A DNA stretch of 64,000 bases, taken from Mycolicibacter nonchromogenicus. Its GTDB lineage: Bacteria > Actinomycetota > Actinomycetes > Mycobacteriales > Mycobacteriaceae. Where the stretch lies: positions 1 to 64,000 of the forward strand of contig NZ_LQPI01000023.1 of assembly GCF_002101775.1 (NCBI RefSeq), in the 5' to 3' direction. The notes beneath the pieces are model-generated. The model ran no database searches, was not told the DNA's origin, and saw only the letters and a program-made list of their open reading frames with translations. Shown here in pieces: positions 16,791 to 25,599 of this stretch; position 1 is the stretch's first letter, and the number at the start of each line of letters is the position of its first letter. The position numbers and the translations under genes were made by a program.

Positions 16791-17855
16791 TTACAACGCG
16801 GGCGTGAGTTGCAGCATGCGGGTGACGGCGTCGTCGAGTTCCAGCTGCTCGTGCAGCAACGCCGACGGCGCAGGCAGGCCCGCGAGCGACGCGATGGTCA
16901 CCTTGCCGTCGAACCCGGCGATGTAGAGAAGGCTGCCGTCCGGGCTCTCCGCGGCGCAGGACGGCGCAGCGATGCCGGTCAGCGTGCCGAGCGGCTCGTT
17001 GGTGCGCGCACACAGAACCACAACAGCGCCGTCGGTCACCAGGTAAACCCGCTGACCGTCACGTCCGGCGATCAGCTGGATCAGCTGGGCCTCCAGGACG
17101 CGGGTGGCGTTCACGGCGTGGGTGCCAACGTCGACGAGGTGGACCCGGCTGCGGCCGTCGGAACCCACGGTCGCCACGTGCAGGCGGGCGCCGTCGGGGC
17201 TGACCGCGACGTCGATGATGCCGGCGCCGACCCTGATGGTGTCGACGATGTTCAGGTCGCGGTCCAGCACCGTGACGATGTCACCGGTGGGCTGGCGAAC
17301 AGCCGCGTACAGCCGCCGCCCGTCCGCGCTGATCCGCAGGCCGGCCGCTGCCGCCCCGGGGTGCCCGGAAACCACGGCGGACGCGGCGGGACGCATGGCC
17401 GCGTCGAGCGCGAGGACGTCCACGCCGGCCGAGCCGGTACGGGTGAGGTAGACGCGGCTGCTGGTCGGGTCGGCGACCAGGTCGCCGATGTCCATGGCCA
17501 CCGGGTAGCACCCGGCGACCTGGGCGGTGTCGACATCGATGGCCAGCACGGCGTCGAGAGCGTTCGATCCGGCCGTGACGTAGGCAAAGCCGCTGCCGGC
17601 GGGGCCGGCGGCGATCGCGAACGGCTCGTCGGCCTGGAAGACGGTGCTCACGATTTTGCGGCTGACGGTGTCGATGATCGAGACGGTGTCGTCGCCGTAA
17701 TTGGTGGCCAGCAGGCGCAGGCCGTCCGCGGTGACGGCAAGACCACCGATCGGGCCACGATCGAGTTTCACGGTGTTCGCGACGCGGGCACCAGAGTTGG
17801 CCAATCGATAAGCCGGCACGTCGTCCACATCGCTCCTATCAACCACTGTTTGCAT
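16791..17855 (-). CDS. Seven-bladed beta-propeller protein (Rv1057-like)
   Basis: 354 residues made of repeated YVTN/WD-like blades, for example LAVTADGLRLLATNYGDDTV, VAVSPDGARLHVATVGSDGR and AAESPDGSLLYIAGFDGKV. No catalytic motif is seen, so a scaffold or binding role is likely. In M. tuberculosis, Rv1057 is a stress-induced gene under MprA and SigE control. A start at the GTG 17828, after an AGGAG sequence, is an alternative. The 440 bp upstream is AT-rich and non-coding. Confidence 0.82.
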   Translation of the reverse strand: MQTVVDRSDVDDVPAYRLANSGARVANTVKLDRGPIGGLAVTADGLRLLATNYGDDTVSIIDTVSRKIVSTVFQADEPFAIAAGPAGSGFAYVTAGSNALDAVLAIDVDTAQVAGCYPVAMDIGDLVADPTSSRVYLTRTGSAGVDVLALDAAMRPAASAVVSGHPGAAAAGLRISADGRRLYAAVRQPTGDIVTVLDRDLNIVDTIRVGAGIIDVAVSPDGARLHVATVGSDGRSRVHLVDVGTHAVNATRVLEAQLIQLIAGRDGQRVYLVTDGAVVVLCARTNEPLGTLTGIAAPSCAAESPDGSLLYIAGFDGKVTIASLAGLPAPSALLHEQLELDDAVTRMLQLTPAL

Positions 17856-18295
17856 CGCTTCGCCCGTCTCGTCCCTGCCCTCGCACCCCCACGACTGCCG
17901 CTGCGCGGCCCGGTCGAGACCGGCGTGGGAGAGACGGCATCTGGTCGAGCGTACCGGTAAATTCAGCGTTACTGAAAAACGAGTTGATTATTGTGACGGA
18001 GGTCGCAGACTAATCTCCATCGCCCAAGGTCACACTGCCCGAAACCACCAGATCGAGGCTCGACAGCAACCGGTTTGATTAGCTTTGACCAGCTATTTTT
18101 CTGGCGTTGGACAACTTGTGATGTGCGCTGCTAGTTACTTTGAATTAAAAATTAAGTGCTCTCACCAGGAAATTCCGCGCTTTTTGCGCAGCGCCCTTGC
18201 AAATGTCCCGGTCTGCGGGTAAAAGCGCCCTGCCCCGGCGCGCGACCACGCATGCGGTCGGCCACGTGCAGAACCCCGCGCCGCCTGCCCGTGCG
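17856..18295 (-). promoter_or_regulatory. AT-rich intergenic region upstream of the beta-propeller gene
   Basis: 440 bp without a credible gene, clearly richer in A and T than its surroundings. It holds the inverted repeat TTCAG-CGTTA-CTGAA at 17962-17976, about 107 bp upstream of the propeller start, and an A/T tract near 18138-18155 just past the stop of the flavoprotein gene. It probably carries the propeller promoter; no specific sigma site could be assigned with confidence. Confidence 0.45.
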
Positions 18296-19684
18296 CTAAA
18301 TCTCCACCGTCTCGCGGTCGCTGGACGACGTGGGCGTCATCGGCAGCCGCGCCGAGCGTTCGCGCCTGCGGGCGAACCGTCGCCGCTCGGCGATGCGCTC
18401 GGCTTCGCGGCGTAGGTCGCGCCGCAGGGTGGCCCACAATTCGTGGTTGTCGACACCCGGATCGCGGGCAGCCGCGGCGGTCCAGCGCACCACGTTGGTG
18501 GGCGAGAAGACCTGCTGGGGCGAGACTATGCGATTGAAGACATCGGCGACCCGAGTGAATCCGTCCGGTCGGCCGGCGAACCATCGGTAGGCGGCGAACT
18601 CGATCGGCGAGACGGTGTCGTTGCGGCCGAGCGAGTTCGCCCATTGGTACATGGCCAGGCACTGCGCGTCGCGGTCGAGCTCCCATCGCCTCAGCGCCCG
18701 GTCGAGTTTGTCGGGCTCGTCCAGCCAGGGGGCGGCGGCCTCGCCCAGCAGCCGCCCGAAGCGCAGTGCATCCCGAATGCCTTGGGCGGTAACCGGATCC
18801 TTGAAGTGCCCGGCGTCGCCGGCCAGCGCCCATCCGGGCCCGTGCGAGTGCCGGAAGTACGACGGATGGTGGTAGGAGACGAAGACATTGCTGACCTGAG
18901 TGCAGCCGCTGAGCCGCTCGGCGTACGGCGCAATGCGTTCGACGGTCGCCGCGAAAGCGGCCGACCGGTCCGCGCGGTACTCGTCAGCGCGCCGCATCGA
19001 CGGCATCTGCAGCGCCACCAGCTGACCACCGTCGCACGGGAAGATCGTCACGAGGTCGTCGTCGTAGCGCCACTGCATGGCCAGGTGGCGGCTCTCGGCG
19101 TGGGCGTCCTCGTAGTAGGCGTAGGCCATCATCCGCTGGTTGTCCCAGCTGTGGTGTGCCCGGGTGCCGACCAGGCGCGCGACCGTGGACCGTCGCCCAT
19201 CGGCCCCGATGACCAGCTTCGCGCGGATCTCACCCGTCGCACCGTCGCGCTGCCGATAGCGCACCCCGCAGACGCGCCCGGCCTCGTCGCGCACCAGTTC
19301 GGTCACCCGGACGTGTTCTCGAACGTCGGCGCCGGCGGCCCTGGCGGTCTCCACCAGGGCGAGGTCGAATCCCGGACGGCGGATGCATGCACCCGCGGCA
19401 AAGCCCTCATAGGTGCTCGACGGTCCGATGGTCTCGACGCCCGGAGCGCCGAGTCCGGCGTGCGTGTGCAGTGGTGCTCCGAGTTCGAGCACCCTGTCGG
19501 TGGCACCGATGCGCTCCACCTCGGCCCAGTGGTGGGTGAACAGCAGGTGCGTCGACAGGGTGTCAGACGGAAAGGCGGCGCTGTCGAGCGCGACAACCGA
19601 GCGGCCCCGGCGGGCGAGTGCGACGGCAGCAGCAGATCCGGCGCAGCGGCTGCCGACGATGACCACGTCTGTGTGTTCAGGCAT
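18296..19684 (-). CDS. FAD-dependent oxidoreductase (geranylgeranyl-reductase/monooxygenase-like)
   Basis: 462 residues. The N-terminal dinucleotide motif VIVGSRCAGSAAAVALARRG, the middle IGADGRRSTVARLVG (DG motif) and the later LAGDAGHFKDPVTAQGIRDAL (GD motif) mark a class A flavoprotein hydroxylase or reductase. The ATG at 19684 is chosen because MPEHTDVVIVG fits family starts; a TTG eight codons upstream is open. It is divergent from a TetR gene with a palindrome between them, so it is probably the regulator's target. Substrate unknown. Confidence 0.85.
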   Translation of the reverse strand: MPEHTDVVIVGSRCAGSAAAVALARRGRSVVALDSAAFPSDTLSTHLLFTHHWAEVERIGATDRVLELGAPLHTHAGLGAPGVETIGPSSTYEGFAAGACIRRPGFDLALVETARAAGADVREHVRVTELVRDEAGRVCGVRYRQRDGATGEIRAKLVIGADGRRSTVARLVGTRAHHSWDNQRMMAYAYYEDAHAESRHLAMQWRYDDDLVTIFPCDGGQLVALQMPSMRRADEYRADRSAAFAATVERIAPYAERLSGCTQVSNVFVSYHHPSYFRHSHGPGWALAGDAGHFKDPVTAQGIRDALRFGRLLGEAAAPWLDEPDKLDRALRRWELDRDAQCLAMYQWANSLGRNDTVSPIEFAAYRWFAGRPDGFTRVADVFNRIVSPQQVFSPTNVVRWTAAAARDPGVDNHELWATLRRDLRREAERIAERRRFARRRERSARLPMTPTSSSDRETVEI

Positions 19685-19710
19685 AGCGAGATAGTTCCAG
19701 CTCGACAAGG

Positions 19711-19751
19711 ATTTTGTAAGTGTTTTCAGTTAATGAACGTGATTATAAAAT
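19711..19751. promoter_or_regulatory. 41-bp imperfect palindrome, putative TetR operator
   Basis: Centred on base 19731. Outer arms are ATTTTGTAA and TTATAAAAT, inner arms TTCA and TGAA share the same centre, and 14 of 20 positions pair overall. It lies between the divergent flavoprotein and TetR genes, 14 bp before the regulator's -10 box, as expected for an autoregulatory operator. Confidence 0.6.
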
Positions 19752-19764
19752 TGGCCCGGTGGCC

Positions 19765-19770
19765 TATCCT
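19765..19770 (+). promoter_or_regulatory. -10 box for a leaderless TetR transcript
   Basis: TATCCT (TANNNT) stands exactly six bases before the ATG at 19777, the arrangement of mycobacterial leaderless mRNAs. No Shine-Dalgarno sequence is present between them. Confidence 0.6.
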
Positions 19771-19776
19771 GGATCG

Positions 19777-20493
19777 ATGTCCGCCGAGCCGCCTGCGCCG
19801 CCCACGCGACCCGGTGCGGCCCGCGCTGACCGGCGCCGAGCCCGCACCCGAGGCGCGATCCTCGACGCCGCCGAAGCGGTGTTCGGCCGCGCCGGCTACA
19901 GCGGCGCCCGGATCGAGGAGATCGCCGAGCTGGCCGACGTGTCCGTGGGCTCCATCTACGGCCACTTCGAAGGCAAACGCGGACTGTATCTACAGCTTGT
20001 CGACCGCGCGCTCGAGCTGTTCACCGAATACATGGCCCGCAGCGAGAATCCCGCACTGAGCCCACTGCAGCGGGTGCTGGCCGGCGGCGACGCCTACCTG
20101 CGCTTCCACCTCGACCATCCCGGAGCCTTCCACTTCCTGGCCTATCGCAGCCCGGGGGCAGAGCCATTGTCCGGAGACAAGGACACCGAGGCCCGCATCC
20201 GCGACCGGGTCGGCCGCCTCCTGGGTAATTTCGCCGCGCAGATCGACAACGCGATCGCCGCGGGCGAAGCCCGGCCGGTCGACTCGCTGCGGCTGACGCA
20301 CTTCCTGTGGGGCGCCTGGAACGGCGTGATCGCGCTGCGGCAGCAGCCCGACGGCCTGCGCATCACCGATGACGAGATCGCCCAGACCCTCGAGCTCGCC
20401 CGCTGGCTGCTGCGCGAAGGGCTGGCCGCGCCGGCACTTCGCGACGCCCATGGCGAAGTGGGCGATCGGGTACCGCTGCCCTACGTCACTTAG
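19777..20493 (+). CDS. TetR/AcrR family regulator
   Basis: 238 residues. The N-terminal helix-turn-helix runs from TRGAILDAAEAVFGRAGYSG to VSVGSIYGHFEGKRGLYLQL (residues about 25-70), followed by an all-helical ligand domain. I chose the ATG at 19777 because the -10 box TATCCT sits six bases upstream. The frame is open back to 19720, but that would put the promoter inside the gene. It probably represses itself and the divergent flavoprotein gene through the palindrome at 19711-19751. Ligand unknown. Confidence 0.88.
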   Translation: MSAEPPAPPTRPGAARADRRRARTRGAILDAAEAVFGRAGYSGARIEEIAELADVSVGSIYGHFEGKRGLYLQLVDRALELFTEYMARSENPALSPLQRVLAGGDAYLRFHLDHPGAFHFLAYRSPGAEPLSGDKDTEARIRDRVGRLLGNFAAQIDNAIAAGEARPVDSLRLTHFLWGAWNGVIALRQQPDGLRITDDEIAQTLELARWLLREGLAAPALRDAHGEVGDRVPLPYVT

Positions 20494-20505
20494 ACACTGC
20501 GGAGG

Positions 20506-20898
20506 TCAGTCCGCCGAGCCCACATCCACCAACAGGGCCGCCTCGTTGTAGGGAAACAATCGATAGAGCAGCCGAGAACGCGGTACGACAGCGGCCTCGG
20601 CCTCGGCCTTGCTGACCACCCGCGGGTTGACCAGCTCGACAGACCGTCCACGCGTACGCAGCACCGTCGGCCCACCGGCCAGCACGTTCTTCAGCCAGTC
20701 CGTCTGTGGGCCATACCCGACAAGGATGGCGTAGCCATCGTGAGTCTTGAAGACCCGCAGGGGCGTTCGGTATCGCTTACCCGACTTCCGCCCGACGTGC
20801 TCCAGGGTCCCGAGGCTGGGAAGCCACTGCGTGATCGCGCGAGCCGCCGGATTGGTGACTCGCTTGTTGAACTCCGCGATTCGGCGAGGCATACGCAT
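20506..20898 (-). CDS. Deazaflavin (F420)-dependent nitroreductase-family protein
   Basis: 130 residues. The short split-barrel protein has the motif LEHVGRKSGKRYRTPLRVF near residues 32-50 and a LVGYGPQTDWLKNVLAGG segment typical of the DUF385/Ddn family. Many mycobacterial members use F420 to reduce quinones or nitro compounds, while some only bind fatty acid or flavin. It converges with the TetR gene, with 12 bp between stops. Confidence 0.85.
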   Translation of the reverse strand: MRMPRRIAEFNKRVTNPAARAITQWLPSLGTLEHVGRKSGKRYRTPLRVFKTHDGYAILVGYGPQTDWLKNVLAGGPTVLRTRGRSVELVNPRVVSKAEAEAAVVPRSRLLYRLFPYNEAALLVDVGSAD

Positions 20899-20946
20899 GC
20901 TCGAAGTTTAGGTACTGGTCGGCAAACCGCGACCCCGAGCGCAGCG

Positions 20947-22032
20947 CTAACCCAGCTGCTGGCTCTGGGTATCGACCGGCGCGCCGACCTCAGCCAGCTT
21001 CGCCGGGTTGGAGGTGATCTCGTCGATCACCGTGTGGATGAACCGCATCTTCTCCAGAACCCGTGGCGGAAGCACGAACGGGTAGATGTCGTCCTTGCCC
21101 ATCGACCGGTTCAGCTGGTTCAGCGCCCAGGACAGCGGCAACCACTGGTCGATCATCGTGTCGAAACTGCTGGGGCCCAGCACCCTGCGTTCGTAGGTCG
21201 CGGTGGCCGGCGCGAAACCGAACGCCGCCGCGGTGTCGAGGGTGTCACGGATGTGCAGGTAGTGCGCGAACGTCTCGGCCCAGTCCTCGGCGGGGTGCAT
21301 GGTGGCGTACGACGAGACGTAGTCGTTCTCCCAGCCCGCGGGGGCCCCTTCGCTGTAGTGCCGGTCCAGCGCGGCCTGGTAGTCGGCCTCGGGGTCGCCG
21401 AACAGTTCGTGATAGCGCTGCAGGTAATCCTGCGAGGTCCCGATCAGCCGGTACTGGTAGTAGTGACCGATCTCGTGGCGGAAGTGCCCCAGCAGAGTCC
21501 GGTACGGCTCGTCCATCGAGATCCGCAACTGCTCGCGGTGTACGTCGTCGCCCTCGGCGAGATCCAGGGTGATCACGCCGTCTTCGTGGCCGGTGAACAC
21601 CTTCTCGGACTGGCTGGACAACAGATCGAAGGCCAGGCCGAACTCCGGGTCGATGTCGCGGCCGACGATCGGCAGTTTGAGTTCGTGCAGTTCGGCGATC
21701 AGCCGGCGCTTGGCCCGCTCGGCGTGGGCGAACGCCGCCAGCGCGGCGGTGTCGGCGTCGTTCGGGCGGGTCCGGGTCAATGCACACGACACACACAACT
21801 TGGGGATCGGACTCTTCTCGACCAGCCAGTTGCATTCGGCCAGATGCAGATTCGCGCACAGCTGGAACTGGCCCTCGTCCACCGCGCCCGCGTGTTCACT
21901 CTCCGCGGCGGGCGCAATCACCAGCAGTGCCATGTCGTCGAGCGAAAACCCCAGCGCGCTTTGACAGCTCAGACACAACGAGTTCTCGAACGACAGCCGT
22001 TGGCCGCAGTTGGGGCAGGTGAAGTCACGCAC
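20947..22032 (-). CDS. Putative zinc-binding metallopeptidase with N-terminal zinc ribbon
   Basis: 361 residues. The N-terminus holds a four-cysteine ribbon, FTCPNCGQRL then SLCLSCQSALG. The centre holds a zincin signature in FRHEIGHYYQYRLI (HExxH) around residue 180, with later acidic and histidine residues in HPAEDWAETFAHYLHIRD completing the site. It is the last gene of the transglutaminase/ATP-grasp operon and overlaps the preceding gene by eight bases. Cytoplasmic by appearance. Its substrate may be the peptide product of the operon, which is inference. Confidence 0.85.
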   Translation of the reverse strand: MRDFTCPNCGQRLSFENSLCLSCQSALGFSLDDMALLVIAPAAESEHAGAVDEGQFQLCANLHLAECNWLVEKSPIPKLCVSCALTRTRPNDADTAALAAFAHAERAKRRLIAELHELKLPIVGRDIDPEFGLAFDLLSSQSEKVFTGHEDGVITLDLAEGDDVHREQLRISMDEPYRTLLGHFRHEIGHYYQYRLIGTSQDYLQRYHELFGDPEADYQAALDRHYSEGAPAGWENDYVSSYATMHPAEDWAETFAHYLHIRDTLDTAAAFGFAPATATYERRVLGPSSFDTMIDQWLPLSWALNQLNRSMGKDDIYPFVLPPRVLEKMRFIHTVIDEITSNPAKLAEVGAPVDTQSQQLG

Positions 22033-22957
22033 GGAGGATCCCCCCGCTATACGGGGCGACGTCGACCGACACGTCGATCACACTGCTCTCGGAGTCGGTG
22101 TAGATGATGCCCCGCAGCGGCGGTATATCGGCATAGTCGCGACCGAATCCGACCGTCACATAACGTTCGTCGACCATCTGGTTGTTGGTCGGGTCCAGGC
22201 CCAACCACACGTTCTGTGGTGTCCACACCGACGCCCAGGCATGCGTCGCGTCCACTCCCACCATTCGTTCCTTTCCCGGAGGTGGGTCGGTCGCCAAGTA
22301 CCCGGAGACGTAGCTGGCGGCCAGACCATTGGCGCGCAGGCAGGCGATCGCCAGCCGCGCGAAGTCTTGGCATACCCCCTCCCGCGCCGCTAAAACCTCG
22401 CTTACCTGGGTGGATACCGTTGTCGACCCGGACCGGTAGGTGAAGTCACTGTAGATCCGCGACGTCAGGTCGCGCAGCACTTCGATCAGTGGCCTTCCGG
22501 GGGCAAAACTCGGCGCGGCGTAAGCACGTACCTCGTCGGTGATCTCAGCCGGCTGAAGGTCGAGGGTGAACTCGGTGGCCAGCGCACCGACGGCGCCGAC
22601 GGGCCGCGCGTTCTCCCACGGCGCTCGCGCGGACCGCCCCTCGTACAGGTCCGGCGCCGGAGGGTCGACTTCCACAACGGAGCGGCTGGTGACGACCAGC
22701 CGCTGGTGCTTCTCGATGACGTGGAAGTAAGAACTGATGTTGCCGTAGCCGTCCCGGCTGGTGGAGCTGTCCTCGGGCTCAGGCTCGATGACCAGCTCGT
22801 AGAACAGGCAACGCTGCCGGGCGGAGTCGCGCGGGGTCAGGAACCCACGGCCGTAGGAGCTCGTGACCACATCGGAGTACCGGTACTCGGTGCGGTGGGT
22901 GATCTCGTAGCTGCGGCTGTTCGCGGAGGCGGTGGGGCCGTCGGGGAACGCGGTCAC
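22025..22957 (-). CDS. Transglutaminase-like protein
   Basis: 310 residues. An N-terminal beta domain (YEITHRTEYRYSDVVTSSY) precedes a transglutaminase/protease core. The catalytic cysteine is in REGVCQDFARLAIA, the histidine in GVDATHAWASVWTP and the aspartate in WLGLDPTNNQ. Many bacterial members are predicted peptidases or amidases rather than crosslinkers. Overlaps on both sides (eight bases downstream, ATGA upstream) show strict coupling within the operon. Confidence 0.9.
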   Translation of the reverse strand: MTAFPDGPTASANSRSYEITHRTEYRYSDVVTSSYGRGFLTPRDSARQRCLFYELVIEPEPEDSSTSRDGYGNISSYFHVIEKHQRLVVTSRSVVEVDPPAPDLYEGRSARAPWENARPVGAVGALATEFTLDLQPAEITDEVRAYAAPSFAPGRPLIEVLRDLTSRIYSDFTYRSGSTTVSTQVSEVLAAREGVCQDFARLAIACLRANGLAASYVSGYLATDPPPGKERMVGVDATHAWASVWTPQNVWLGLDPTNNQMVDERYVTVGFGRDYADIPPLRGIIYTDSESSVIDVSVDVAPYSGGILRA

Positions 22958-25599
22958 GGCATCACCCGCCGCTCATCGGGTCCCCACAGCGGCTGCATGT
23001 CGCCCGGCAGGGACAGGTGGACGGTGGTGATCACCGACGACAGCTCACGCAGATCGCGGTGAATGTCCGACATCAGCTCGGCGAGTTCTTCGCGCCGCCC
23101 CTCGGCGGTGACCTCTTCGAGTTCGGCGGGCTCGACCCGGCGCAGTCGGGCGGCGATCTCGTCGACCATCCGCTCGGGACGCGACGACCCGGTCGACCCC
23201 GGCAGCGCCTTGAGGTGCGCGCGGAGCAGTTCGAGTTGGTAGACCAGCGAGCGCGGGTTCTCCACATCGAACAACACGAGCTCGGCGACCCCGGCGATGC
23301 TGATCTTGCCGGGGTTGCGCCGCCGGTAGATAACCAGTGATTCGCATGCCACCAACGTGGATTCGGTGATGGTCTGCTCGGCACCCGGGGTGCGGACGGT
23401 GCTCAGCGTGGAGCGCAGCAGCGCCGTCAGCGCCTGGCCGCGCTCGATGCGCTTGCCGATGTCCATCATCGTCCAGCCGACGTCGCGGACCACCGACTCC
23501 GAGACCACCCCGGACAGGGCCAGCATGCACGCCATGGTCAGCGTGTTGGTCGAGGCGAGGAACGCGTCCCCTTCGGCCCGCGAATCCGGCGGCGTGTCAG
23601 GGGCGTTCAGCAGGGCCCGCTCGGCGGCGGACAGCACCATCCAGGTGTCGTTGGACATCTGGTCGCGCACCGCGCGCGCGGCCAGCCCCAGCCGCTCCAC
23701 CGACTGGGCGAGCGAACCGGGTCGGTGCCGGTCGGCGGTCAGCGCCCACAGTGTGGTCGGCGCGGTGGCCACCATCTCGGCGTAGTCGCCGCCGGCGCCG
23801 GTGTCGGTCCCGGTCAGTTGTCCGAGCGCGGTCAGCAGCACCGGCACGCATTCGCTGCCGTCCATCGTTCTGCGGTAACGGAATTCGTGATAGCGCTCGC
23901 GGGTGACGGTCAGCAGCCGCGCCAGCTGCTCGGCGCGTTCGGCGTAGCGGCCGATCCAGAACAGGTCCGACAGCACGCGTGGCGAGCTGACCTCCTGGGT
24001 GGGACTGGCGTTGGCAAGCGCCGGCAACACCGGAACTTCGCTCGGGATCTTCTCCGCGGTGACCCGGCTCGCGGTGCGAACCCAAACGTCTTTGGCGGCA
24101 ACGGTGTCGAGCTGGTATGCGGACGGGCCCTCCGCCAGCAGGTAGCCCAAGCCGCCGATCATCGGGGCATACCCGCCGCGCTGGGCCACCGTGAACAGCC
24201 GCATCCCCACCGCAGACGACGACAGGCCGCGGGGCAGATAGTCCGACGGCGCCGAGGAGAACTGCGGGAGTTCCTGACCGACCCACTGCCACGGCGTCGC
24301 GGCGATGCGGGCCGCCAACTCATCGCGCTGCGCCGCCGACAGCGTCGGCCCGGTGATCGGCTCGCCGCCGGTGACCGGTTTGATCAGCAGCGAGGACAGA
24401 TTCGCCAACAGGTGCGAGCGTTCGGAGTCGATGCCGCCCCAATACAGCGGCGTGGTCGGCAGCAGCGGCGTCTCGCCGAGCAGGGCCGCTGCCAGTTCCG
24501 GTAGAAAGCGGAGCAGGCCCGGGCTTTCCAGCACGCCGCTGCCCAGGGTGTTGACGACGGTCACCGCGCCGCGGCGCAGCACCTCGACCAGACCGACCAC
24601 GCCCAACCGCGACGAAGCCCGCAGATCGAGGGGATCGGCGTATTGGGCGTCCACCCGGCGCAGCACTACGTCCACCCGCTTCAGGGTGCCCATCGAGCGC
24701 ATCCACAGCTTGCCGTCGCGCACCACCAGGTCGGCGCTCTCCACCAGCGGCAGACCCAACACGCTGGCCAGGTAGGCCTGGTCGAACGCGGTCTCGGAGT
24801 GGATGCCGGGGCTGAGCACGACGATGACGGGTTCCTCGGCGGACTCGGGGGCGGCTTCGACGAGGGCCAGTCGCAGCGCCTGCGCCCACGGCGAGGCGGG
24901 CCGCGGCCCGATCTGCTCGTAGAGGTCTGGGATCGCGTGCGCCACCACCCTGCGGTCGGCCAGGGCATACCCGGCGCCGGACGGCGCCTGGGTCCAGTCG
25001 GCGTTGACCACGAAATCCCCCGACGCGGTCCTGCTGACGTCGCAGCCGTGCATGAACAGCTGGTGCCGACCGGGCACCTCGATGCCGCGGGCCGCCCGCA
25101 CGTACCCGGGGTGGGCGAACACCAACTCGGGCGGCAGCACCCCTCCGGTGATGCAGCGGCGCTCGCCGTACACGTCGGTCAGCACGGCGTCGAGCAGCCG
25201 CGACCGCTGTACCAGCCCGGCCTCCAATTGGTCCCAGTCCGAGGCCGAGACCACCAGCGGCAGCGCGTCGAGCTGCCACGGCACCGCGACGATTTCCTCA
25301 CCGTCTGAATCAGACCGCACGTAGGTGATGCCGTCGTTGTCGACAAGCCCGCGCACCACCTCGCGCAGCCGGTCGAGTCCGCCTCGGCCGCGGTCACGTA
25401 CGCAGTCGGCGAGTTCCTGCCACGCCGGGCGCACGTCGCCGGCCGCGTCGACCAACTCGTCGTAGCCGTCGGAGGGCTGCGGTTGCACGTCGAACAGCAC
25501 CTGCTGCGCGCGCATGCTGGCATACGGCGTCAGCGGGTTCTCAACGTCGGTCATTCCGGCACCGTCGTGCTGGTCCGGAGAGGTTGCGGGGAAGGCCAT
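22954..25599 (-). CDS. Circularly permuted ATP-grasp / alpha-E domain fusion
   Basis: 881 residues. The N-terminal half is a circularly permuted ATP-grasp (DUF404/DUF407 type), with segments VLTDVYGERRCITGGVLPPE, VVLSPGIHSETAFDQAYLA and LLIKPVTGGEPITGP. The C-terminal half from about residue 550 is an alpha-E domain (LSDLFWIGRYAERAEQLARL). The two parts are separate genes in many bacteria and fused here. The family is predicted to ligate amino acids into a peptide. Start and stop overlap both neighbours, so the operon is translationally coupled. A start at ATG 25554 is possible. Confidence 0.88.
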   Translation of the reverse strand: MAFPATSPDQHDGAGMTDVENPLTPYASMRAQQVLFDVQPQPSDGYDELVDAAGDVRPAWQELADCVRDRGRGGLDRLREVVRGLVDNDGITYVRSDSDGEEIVAVPWQLDALPLVVSASDWDQLEAGLVQRSRLLDAVLTDVYGERRCITGGVLPPELVFAHPGYVRAARGIEVPGRHQLFMHGCDVSRTASGDFVVNADWTQAPSGAGYALADRRVVAHAIPDLYEQIGPRPASPWAQALRLALVEAAPESAEEPVIVVLSPGIHSETAFDQAYLASVLGLPLVESADLVVRDGKLWMRSMGTLKRVDVVLRRVDAQYADPLDLRASSRLGVVGLVEVLRRGAVTVVNTLGSGVLESPGLLRFLPELAAALLGETPLLPTTPLYWGGIDSERSHLLANLSSLLIKPVTGGEPITGPTLSAAQRDELAARIAATPWQWVGQELPQFSSAPSDYLPRGLSSSAVGMRLFTVAQRGGYAPMIGGLGYLLAEGPSAYQLDTVAAKDVWVRTASRVTAEKIPSEVPVLPALANASPTQEVSSPRVLSDLFWIGRYAERAEQLARLLTVTRERYHEFRYRRTMDGSECVPVLLTALGQLTGTDTGAGGDYAEMVATAPTTLWALTADRHRPGSLAQSVERLGLAARAVRDQMSNDTWMVLSAAERALLNAPDTPPDSRAEGDAFLASTNTLTMACMLALSGVVSESVVRDVGWTMMDIGKRIERGQALTALLRSTLSTVRTPGAEQTITESTLVACESLVIYRRRNPGKISIAGVAELVLFDVENPRSLVYQLELLRAHLKALPGSTGSSRPERMVDEIAARLRRVEPAELEEVTAEGRREELAELMSDIHRDLRELSSVITTVHLSLPGDMQPLWGPDERRVMP

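Noticed and set aside
15121..16926. 601-residue plus-strand open frame
   Set aside because: Antisense to fadD14, whose motifs are complete; no independent support.
18162..18833. Minus-strand frame overlapping the flavoprotein C-terminus
   Set aside because: Frame-shifted shadow of the flavoprotein gene; arginine-rich with no family pattern.
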